This document shows, one piece after another, positions 1 to 4,406 of a stretch of 5,359 bases of DNA (positions within the stretch are counted from its first letter, which is position 1; every line of letters begins with the position of its first letter). The stretch covers positions 1-5,359 of the forward strand of contig JAUNSE010000158.1 in the NCBI GenBank assembly GCA_030539415.1, written 5' to 3'. Position numbers and translations under genes: made by a program. The stretch comes from Desulfovibrionaceae bacterium. GTDB taxonomy: Bacteria > Desulfobacterota > Desulfovibrionia > Desulfovibrionales > Desulfovibrionaceae. Below the pieces are notes generated by a model. The model did not search any database and was not told the DNA's origin. It saw nothing but the letters and a program-made list of their open reading frames with translations.

Positions 1-749
1 CGCTCCATTTTTCCGGTCCAGACCGCGAGCGAGCGGCGGGAGATGCTCTTGTCCAGCACGTCCATCTTCTCGATGCCCTCGGACATGGCCTTGCCGGTCT
101 CCCTGTCGAGCAGCACCGGCTGCACGGCCGCTCTCGCGCGCCTGGTGAAGTCGTTGAGGTACGCGTCCTCGAAGGGGATGTCGAGGGCCAGCTCGTCGGG
201 CAGGTCCTCGTGGTACTCGGCGATGATCTGGGTCTTGTCGAACTCGACCACCATCTTCGCCCTGTAGACAAGGCAGGCGCCGGTTTCCCTGGTGGCTTTG
301 CCTGTGCCGGGCTGGCCGCAGAAGGGGTCGCGCCGGTGATCGAGCACGGTCAGGGTCTCGAAGATGGAGAAGAGCTCGCCCGGACGCTGCAGGCTGCGTA
401 TCGGCTTGTAGGCCGGATGCACGCCGGCCTCCCACTGCCAGCGGTCGATGCCGTCGGCCACGGCCGTGACGGCCAGACCCTTCGGATGGCGGTAGACGGC
501 GGCCCAGAGCTTCGCGTCGCCGTCAACCGAGGTGTAGCTTTCGGGATGCACGTCGCACCAGCCCGCGGCAAGCAGGGTGAGCCCGGGATCCAGCGCGAAG
601 GTGGCGGCGGGCCGGGCGCGGGCGAGCAGGACCTGCTGCGGCGAGCCGGCCTCGCGGACAAGGCCGCGCAGCGGCGGCTGCGAGGACATGGAGGAGAAGA
701 GGAGGCCGCCGACGGCGACAATCAGTATGATGAGGACTATCTTGAGCAT
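1..749 (-). CDS. Unidentified membrane-anchored or secreted protein, partial (C-terminus beyond left edge)
   Basis: An open frame of 249 complete codons runs without a stop from an ATG at 749 to the left edge, with strong G/C bias at third positions. Residues 4-18 form a hydrophobic stretch (IVLIILIVAVGGLLF) after a short MLK start. This is either an uncleaved N-terminal anchor or a signal peptide; no cysteine follows it, so it is not a lipoprotein. The rest is soluble-looking and aromatic-rich (W64-C65, W82, W104-W106), with Cys at 65, 144 and 159 and a charged C-terminal part. A second ATG at 755 is in frame, but GGAG sits about 7 nt before the 749 ATG and touches the 755 ATG, so 749 is preferred. 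It is the last gene leftward, separated from the NhaC-type gene by over 500 nt. I do not recognise the fold. It faintly recalls the DUF4851 proteins of Desulfovibrio, from memory only. Function unknown. Confidence 0.8.
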   Translation of the reverse strand, partial: MLKIVLIILIVAVGGLLFSSMSSQPPLRGLVREAGSPQQVLLARARPAATFALDPGLTLLAAGWCDVHPESYTSVDGDAKLWAAVYRHPKGLAVTAVADGIDRWQWEAGVHPAYKPIRSLQRPGELFSIFETLTVLDHRRDPFCGQPGTGKATRETGACLVYRAKMVVEFDKTQIIAEYHEDLPDELALDIPFEDAYLNDFTRRARAAVQPVLLDRETGKAMSEGIEKMDVLDKSISRRSLAVWTGKME

Positions 750-767
750 GGGCATTCTCCGGGCCTG

Positions 768-784
768 CTGAACGGTCTGAACGG
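768..784. repeat. Tandem 8-bp direct repeat before the left-edge gene
   Basis: CTGAACGG occurs twice, at 768-775 and 777-784, separated by one T (period 9). On the coding strand this reads CCGTTCAG twice, just upstream of the GGAG ribosome-binding site of the left-edge gene. It could be a tandem regulator site or chance; nothing else supports either. Confidence 0.5.
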
Positions 785-851
785 ATGTGGAGGAATGGGG
801 TGCGCAGGGCGCCCGGCGCACGGAGTCTGCGGCAGCCGGCGCCGGTTCGGA

Positions 852-880
852 AAAATAGCCCCTCGGCCGGCGAAAGACAA
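852..880 (-). promoter_or_regulatory. Possible sigma70 promoter for the left-edge gene
   Basis: On the minus strand, TTGTCT (880-875) and TATTTT (857-852) are separated by exactly 17 nt. Each box matches 4 of 6 consensus bases. Transcription would begin near 845 and give a leader of about 95 nt before the ATG at 749. That leader holds a GC-rich hairpin (arms 800-805 and 816-821). The boxes are only moderate matches in an otherwise very GC-rich stretch, so this is tentative. Confidence 0.35.
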
Positions 881-961
881 CAAAGCCGGGCCAGGCATGC
901 GCCGCCGTGGCGGCCGGCGCTGTCCTGCGCCCGATTCCGGCCGGAGCCCGACAGTGCTGGA

Positions 962-1163
962 GACAGAAAATGGCAGGGGGAGCGGTGCTTGTCGCGCCGC
1001 TCCCCCTGCCGCCGCCGGGAGGTCCTGGAATGCCGGGACACGCCAGGCCCCTCTTGATATTCTGCCATCCCTGGTCAGGGATGGAACGCAAACCTGTTCA
1101 TGTTTGCGCAAACTGTCTGCCATGTGTTTGAATTCATGTTGAAAACAATCATTAGATCGCAAC
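962..1163 (-). ncRNA. Candidate small RNA or attenuated leader, about 200 nt
   Basis: A near-consensus promoter (1199-1170) and a strong intrinsic terminator (1010-966), both leftward, would produce a transcript of roughly 200 nt. Its first 50 nt are A/T-rich and could stay single-stranded. Four stem-loops follow in order: 7 bp with an 8-nt loop (1108-1102 with 1093-1087); 8 bp with a GACC tetraloop (1084-1077 with 1072-1065); a 5+4 bp stem with an internal loop (1053-1043 with 1028-1019); and the terminator. No reading frame inside it has a ribosome-binding site. A 25-codon frame (1152-1075) exists but starts without a Shine-Dalgarno sequence. It does not look like 4.5S/SRP RNA, tRNA or 5S rRNA. 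The same parts could instead be a terminator-controlled leader for the left-edge gene, whose ATG lies about 215 nt past the terminator. Identity and target unknown. Confidence 0.5.
966..1010 (-). terminator. Intrinsic terminator, leftward (end of candidate small RNA)
   Basis: The arms at 972-985 and 997-1010 form a perfect 14-bp GC-rich inverted repeat with an 11-nt loop. On the minus strand the stem is followed by ATTTTC, the layout of a leftward Rho-independent terminator; there is no T run on the plus side. It lies about 285 nt beyond the stop of the NhaC-type gene but only about 155 nt downstream of the start predicted from the promoter at 1170-1199. It therefore fits best as the end of a short separate transcript, and could also back up termination of the NhaC-type gene. 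Confidence 0.85.
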
Positions 1164-1169
1164 GGCAAA

Positions 1170-1199
1170 AGTATATACCCGCAGGGGCCCGGGCGTCAA
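1170..1199 (-). promoter_or_regulatory. Strong sigma70-like promoter, leftward
   Basis: On the minus strand TTGACG (1199-1194) and TATACT (1175-1170) each match 5 of 6 consensus bases with an 18-nt spacer. TATATA (1177-1172) with a 16-nt spacer is an overlapping alternative. The bases just upstream (TTTCAATCTTTG, 1212-1201) are A/T-rich, as expected for an UP element, within very GC-rich surroundings. The predicted start is near 1163. No protein gene follows at close range; the hairpin-rich segment and its terminator do. Confidence 0.6.
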
Positions 1200-1200
1200 A

Positions 1201-1226
1201 CAAAGATTGAAACAGGCCCAGGGGCC
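1201..1226 (-). terminator. Weak terminator candidate after the NhaC-type gene
   Basis: On the minus strand GGCCC-CT-GGGCC (1226-1215) is followed by TGTTTCAATCTTTG, a broken T-rich tract. The 5-bp stem and tight 2-nt loop make it weak. It lies about 70 nt past the TGA of the NhaC-type gene and directly before the promoter at 1199-1170, where a transcript end would be expected. Confidence 0.3.
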
Positions 1227-1293
1227 GCCAGCGCCGCCCTGCACTGCCGGAGCTGATGGATGCCGGACCCGGGCGGGCGGCTGTCAGGGCGGG

Positions 1294-2580
1294 TCAGATG
1301 GAGCGCGGCGTGAAGACAAGGCGCGACAGGGGCACGAGCCAGACGTAGAAGGCCAGCGGGATGGAGGCCAGCGGCGCTCCGACCATGTACAGCGGCACGG
1401 TGGTGGCTATGCTCCAGGGGACGAGGGCCGCCAGCAGAAGCACGCTGTCCTCCATGTCCACGGCATGGCGCGCCGGATCCTTCTGCAGGGGCTCGGTGAG
1501 CTGATGCGTCAGCATGATGGCGAGGGTCTGATTGCAGGCTATGGCGCCGGTCAGAAGGCCCGTGCCCGCGTAGGCCAGAAAGGAGGAGCGAGCGGCCAGG
1601 CGCCGCACCACGGCGTTCAGGCCGTCCATGAGGCCCCCGGCCCGGAACAGGCCCGCGTAGGTGGAGGAGATGCAGACAATGCCGACCACCTCGGCCATGG
1701 ATATCAGGCCGCCGCCGTTCATGAGCCGGCCGACCTCGTCGTTCGCGGCCGTGAAGCCGAAGACAAGCAGCTGCGGCAGCTCGGCCGGACTCCTGTCCTG
1801 GACGAAGAGGCACAGGACAAGGGCGAGAGCAGTGCTGCAGAGCACCGTGTTGCGCACGTGCACGCGGAAGAAGGCCAGCACCAGGACGAGAATTGCCGGC
1901 AGGGCCAGCAGGGGGCCCATGCGGTATTCCTGCGCGAAGAAGGCGGCGGTGTCCGGTATGGCGCCGGTGCCGTGCGGGAGCAGGGAGGCCGCGCCGTAGA
2001 GCAGGAGGCTGCCCGCGAAGCCAGGCAGACAGGTCCTGAACAGGGCGCGCATGATGCGGTGCCCCGGAACCTTCGCCAGCGTGCAGACCAGCAGGGAGCT
2101 GGTGGACATGGGCGAGCAGCGGTCGCCGAAGTAGCAGCCGGCCAGGATGGCGCCGCCTGCCAGCAGCACGGAGAAGTCCAGGGTGTGGGCCACGGACATG
2201 CAGATGACGCCCATGGTCGCGGCCGTGGCGAAGGCCGAGCCCAGAATGAAGGACAGGGCGCAGTTGCACAGGAAGACGCAGGGTAGGAAGATGTCCGGCG
2301 TGACGGCCCCGAGGGCCAGATCCACCAGATAGGCGATGGTGCCGGAGGCGCGCCAGGCGGCCGTGAGCAGGCCGATGCACAGAAGTGTCGAGCAGACCTG
2401 GAAGACCGTGCGCACTCCGTCCAGGGCGAGGCGCGCGAGGGACGGGGCCGTCCTTCCGCGCACAAGGGCGAAGCAGAAGAAGAGCAGGAAACCGAAGCCC
2501 AGGGCCCAGAGCAGGGAGACGTGCAGGGCCAGGGTGGCGGCTATGGCCAGACAGAAGCAGGCAAGAACGATTGCAGCCAT
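1294..2580 (-). CDS. NhaC-family Na+/H+ antiporter-like membrane protein
   Basis: A 428-residue, almost wholly hydrophobic protein with about ten to twelve membrane spans. It carries hallmarks of the NhaC family (secondary exchange of Na+ for H+, or of organic acids as in MleN): GSAFATAATMGV near 114-125, AGGAILAGCYFGDRCSPMS at 141-159 matching the family's AGA-YFGD--SP-S signature, NQTLAIM near 350-356, and EDSVLLLAALVPW at 377-389 matching the LEDS...L-PW signature. It is somewhat shorter than the usual 450-480 residues, mainly because the first span starts at residue 3. Cysteines are unusually frequent for a membrane carrier. The exact substrate cannot be read from sequence. The ATG at 2580 lacks a clear Shine-Dalgarno sequence, so the start is provisional, though no other ATG or GTG lies just upstream in frame. 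A terminator separates it from the MFS gene upstream, so it is probably transcribed alone. Family confident, substrate not. Confidence 0.9.
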   Translation of the reverse strand: MAAIVLACFCLAIAATLALHVSLLWALGFGFLLFFCFALVRGRTAPSLARLALDGVRTVFQVCSTLLCIGLLTAAWRASGTIAYLVDLALGAVTPDIFLPCVFLCNCALSFILGSAFATAATMGVICMSVAHTLDFSVLLAGGAILAGCYFGDRCSPMSTSSLLVCTLAKVPGHRIMRALFRTCLPGFAGSLLLYGAASLLPHGTGAIPDTAAFFAQEYRMGPLLALPAILVLVLAFFRVHVRNTVLCSTALALVLCLFVQDRSPAELPQLLVFGFTAANDEVGRLMNGGGLISMAEVVGIVCISSTYAGLFRAGGLMDGLNAVVRRLAARSSFLAYAGTGLLTGAIACNQTLAIMLTHQLTEPLQKDPARHAVDMEDSVLLLAALVPWSIATTVPLYMVGAPLASIPLAFYVWLVPLSRLVFTPRSI

Positions 2581-2625
2581 GAGGCGGACTCGCAGGGGGA
2601 ATTCGCGGCGCCTGCGCGGGGGACG

Positions 2626-2671
2626 TGAAAAAGGGGCGGCGCGGACCGGAATTCTTGGTCCGCGCAGCCCC
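2626..2671 (-). terminator. Intrinsic terminator of the MFS gene, leftward
   Basis: On the minus strand a long stem forms from GGGGC (2671-2667) plus a perfect 9-bp arm (2665-2657), a 9-nt loop (2656-2648), the matching arm (2647-2639) and GCCCC (2637-2633), with one mismatch (2666/2638). TTTTTC follows at 2632-2627. It starts about 53 nt after the TAG of the MFS gene and ends about 45 nt before the NhaC-type start, so it separates the two units. Confidence 0.88.
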
Positions 2672-2680
2672 TTGTGTCAA
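2651..2680 (-). promoter_or_regulatory. Candidate promoter of the NhaC-type gene, inside the MFS terminator
   Basis: On the minus strand a perfect TTGACA (2680-2675) is followed after 18 nt by AAGAAT (2656-2651), a 4-of-6 match to the -10 box. The start would be near 2644, giving a leader of about 64 nt. The -10 box lies exactly in the loop of the upstream gene's terminator, so the two signals share DNA. No other promoter-like pair is evident in the 45 nt between the terminator and the ATG at 2580. Confidence 0.4.
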
Positions 2681-2723
2681 GCGTTTGCGTTCGGGCGCGA
2701 TACGGCGGGGCGCCCGGCCTGAG

Positions 2724-3938
2724 CTATTCGCCGTGCAGGCGCATCAGCAGCCGGGAGAGCAGGAAGACGGCCGCGCCGACCAGGATGATGGGCGAAAGCG
2801 CCCAGGACAGGTCGAACAGGTGGGAGAGGAAGCCGACCATGGGCGGGCAGGCCAGGAAGCCGAAGAAGCTGATGGAGGACACGAAGGAGATGCCCACCTG
2901 GGCGGGATTGTCCTTGGAGCGGCCGGCCAGGCTGTAGCACAGGGGCACGATGGAGGCCATGCCGAAGCCGACCATGCCGAGGCCGGCCATGGCCGGCAGG
3001 AGCGTCGGCTGGGTCAGGGCCAGGGTCATGCCGCAGGCGATGAACAGGCCGCTGCCCTGCAGGACCGGGGCGGCGCCGAAGCGGTTGACCAGCCTGTCGG
3101 CCAGCAGGCGGACGCAGACCATGCAGGTCATGCAGGAGAGGTAGCCGAAGCGGATGTACTCCTCGCCGGGCCTGACGACCTGGGCGAAGTAGACCGCGCT
3201 CCAGTCGTACATGGCGCCCTCGGTGGCCATGCTGCCCAGGGCGATGAAGCCCAGCACGAAGAGGAAGGGCGTGAACTTCAGCTTCTGCCTGCCGGTGGTC
3301 TGGGGCCGGCCGAAGCGCACCTCCCTGGGCATGACGGCCTTCTGCAGGGCAGCCACGATGACGAGGCAGAGGATCAGGATGCTGATGAAGTGCGCCTGCA
3401 CCGAGATGCCCATGGGCGCCACGAAGGCGCCGATGATGCCGCCGACCACGCCGCCGAGGCTCCACATGCCGTGGAAGGTGGCGATGATGCTGCGCCGGTA
3501 GAGCACCTCCACGCCCACGGCCTGGGCGTTGAGGGCGATATTGTTCATGTTGTAGACGAAGCCGAAGCAGAACAGGGCCGCGAAGAGCTGCCAGCGGCCG
3601 GGTGCCAGCGAGAGCAGCACAAGGCAGATCGGCAGCAGCGTCATGGACAGCAGCAGCGTCCTGCGCGTGTGGATGCGGCCGATGAGCCAGGCCGAGGGCA
3701 CGATGGCCACGAGCTCGCCGAAGGGCGCGCCGAAGAGAATGCCGCCCAGGGCCGCGTCGGACAGGCCGAGGGCCAGCTTGATGTCGGGGATGCGGGTCGC
3801 CCAGGAGGCGAAGACCACGCCGGTCAGAAAGAAGAAGACGAGAAGCACGGCGCGGTAGCTCGAGCGCGCCGTCTGGGGCAGAAGGGCCGAAACCCTGGCC
3901 TGCTCGATGAAGGAGCCGACCAGAAACTGTCTGGACAT
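2724..3938 (-). CDS. Major facilitator superfamily transporter, YbjJ/MosC-like
   Basis: A polytopic membrane protein of 404 residues from the ATG at 3938 (426 from the ATG at 4004) with about 12 predicted spans. Stretches resembling Escherichia coli YbjJ lie in matching order: FFFLTGVVFASWATRIPDIK at 35-54, GGILFGAPFGELVAIVPSAW at 65-84, FHGMWSLGG at 155-163, GSMATEGAMYDW at 235-246 and FGFLACPPMVGFLSH at 359-373. A basic, soluble-looking loop around 204-222 separates the two six-span halves. YbjJ and MosC are presumed secondary carriers of small molecules (MosC with rhizopine use); the substrate here is unknown. I prefer the 3938 start. The extra 22 codons up to 4004 have weaker third-position G/C bias and begin inside a perfect inverted repeat; 404 is also close to YbjJ's length. 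Neither ATG has a good Shine-Dalgarno sequence. The gene ends with TAG and its own terminator. Confidence 0.9.
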   Translation of the reverse strand: MSRQFLVGSFIEQARVSALLPQTARSSYRAVLLVFFFLTGVVFASWATRIPDIKLALGLSDAALGGILFGAPFGELVAIVPSAWLIGRIHTRRTLLLSMTLLPICLVLLSLAPGRWQLFAALFCFGFVYNMNNIALNAQAVGVEVLYRRSIIATFHGMWSLGGVVGGIIGAFVAPMGISVQAHFISILILCLVIVAALQKAVMPREVRFGRPQTTGRQKLKFTPFLFVLGFIALGSMATEGAMYDWSAVYFAQVVRPGEEYIRFGYLSCMTCMVCVRLLADRLVNRFGAAPVLQGSGLFIACGMTLALTQPTLLPAMAGLGMVGFGMASIVPLCYSLAGRSKDNPAQVGISFVSSISFFGFLACPPMVGFLSHLFDLSWALSPIILVGAAVFLLSRLLMRLHGE

Positions 3939-3984
3939 GGAAGTCGCACCGATGAGGCTGAAAGGAAAGAAAGCTGCGCCGCTG

Positions 3985-4004
3985 ATGTTTGAGCAGCCAA
4001 ACAT
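3985..4004. promoter_or_regulatory. Operator-like inverted repeat upstream of the MFS gene
   Basis: ATGTTTG (3985-3991) and CAAACAT (3998-4004) form a perfect 7-bp inverted repeat around a 6-nt centre. It lies between the predicted transcription start (about 4048) and the preferred start codon at 3938. It could be a repressor site or, in RNA, a hairpin in the leader. Its outer base triplet is the alternative ATG start at 4004. No regulator gene is present in the window to match it with. Confidence 0.45.
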
Positions 4005-4054
4005 TGTCTGCGGCAGTGACCGGGCCGTACCGCCGGACCGGTCGTGAGAAGCGG

Positions 4055-4084
4055 ATTTTTGGCAGGATGCCCTGCGGTTGTCAA
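4055..4084 (-). promoter_or_regulatory. Promoter of the MFS gene with operator-like symmetry
   Basis: On the minus strand a perfect TTGACA (4084-4079) is followed after 18 nt by AAAAAT (4060-4055), a 4-of-6 match to the -10 box. The predicted start is near 4048, about 110 nt before the ATG at 3938. The -35 box sits in a near-palindrome, GCGGTTG-T-CAACTGC (4074-4088, one G/T mismatch), and the spacer holds GCAGG-ATGC-CCTGC (4062-4075). Either could be a regulator site overlapping the polymerase contacts. A/T-rich DNA upstream (4102-4116) may act as an UP element. Confidence 0.5.
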
Positions 4085-4097
4085 CTGCCGCGAGGGG

Positions 4098-4129
4098 CCG
4101 GAAAATGTTTTTTTTTCAGTCTTTTCCGG
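4098..4129. repeat. Inverted repeat enclosing a nine-T run
   Basis: CCGGAAAA (4098-4105) and TTTTCCGG (4122-4129) are perfect inverted repeats, extendable by three more pairs including one G-T. The 16-nt centre contains nine consecutive T (4108-4116). On the minus strand the A run falls about 60-68 nt upstream of the predicted MFS transcription start. It does not have the stem-then-T order of a normal terminator on either strand. It may be a curved or UP-type element, or a regulator site. Confidence 0.4.
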
Positions 4130-4130
4130 T

Positions 4131-4271
4131 CCGGCGCGCCGGCTTGCGCGGCTGTGCGGCGGCCGTGTGAAATCGCGGGATACGGGCCCGGATGCGGTGC
4201 GTCCGTCCCGCGCGGACAGAAGACGCGGCCTGCCGGACGGCCCGGACGAGCGGACTCGCGGCGGCGGGATG
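4131..4271. other. Non-coding, very GC-rich stretch without recognised signal
   Basis: Between the terminator after the ATPase gene and the upstream repeat of the MFS promoter I see only short GC-rich symmetries, such as the 12-bp palindrome CCGGCGCGCCGG at 4131-4142 and GTCCG/CGGAC at 4201-4217. The reading frames across it lack ribosome-binding sites and protein-like composition. Confidence 0.5.
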
Positions 4272-4306
4272 AAGCAAAAGGCGCGGTCCTTCTGCCGGAC
4301 CGCGCC
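4272..4306 (-). terminator. Intrinsic terminator of the metal ATPase gene, leftward
   Basis: GGCGCGGTCC (4280-4289) and GGACCGCGCC (4297-4306) form a perfect 10-bp stem with a 7-nt loop. On the minus strand the stem is followed by TTTTGCTTC. It begins about 100 nt past the TAA of the ATPase gene. The gap holds another inverted repeat (4354-4360 with 4373-4379, 12-nt loop) that has no T tract. Confidence 0.85.
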
Positions 4307-4406
4307 CTGCCGGCGCCTTGCACCGGATGGAGGAGGGAGTGACCGCGGGGTGCGGAGCGGAGGACCTGCCAGCCGCTCCCTCCGTCCCCCGCGACGCATT
4401 GGGAAA

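Noticed and set aside
297..315. Walker A-like GQPGTGKAT in the left-edge protein (residues 145-153)
   Set aside because: The residue after Lys is Ala, not Ser/Thr, and there is no Walker B motif or surrounding fold of a nucleotide-binding protein. Coincidence.
867..892. Hairpin followed by a T run as a second terminator
   Set aside because: On the minus strand the stem is short and bulged, and the T run (855-851) is about 11 nt away from it. The T run fits better as part of a possible -10 box.
210..1142. 310-codon plus-strand frame
   Set aside because: It lies opposite the left-edge gene and the non-coding region, with changing composition and no domain. The minus-strand frame has an anchor, a ribosome-binding site and better codon bias.
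737..1168. 143-codon minus-strand frame with a TTG start at the candidate RNA
   Set aside because: It would run straight through the strong terminator at 1010-966, has no ribosome-binding site, and is Arg/Pro/Ala-rich without any domain.
1207..2286. Long plus-strand frame opposite the NhaC-type gene
   Set aside because: Its product is rich in Gly, Gln, Arg, Ala and His with no domains, typical of the antisense of a GC-rich gene. The opposite strand encodes a clear family.
2625..3992. 455-codon plus-strand frame opposite the MFS gene
   Set aside because: Low-complexity Ala/Glu/Gly/His/Asp product, mirror of the MFS coding frame, and it crosses the terminator after that gene. It is an antisense artefact.
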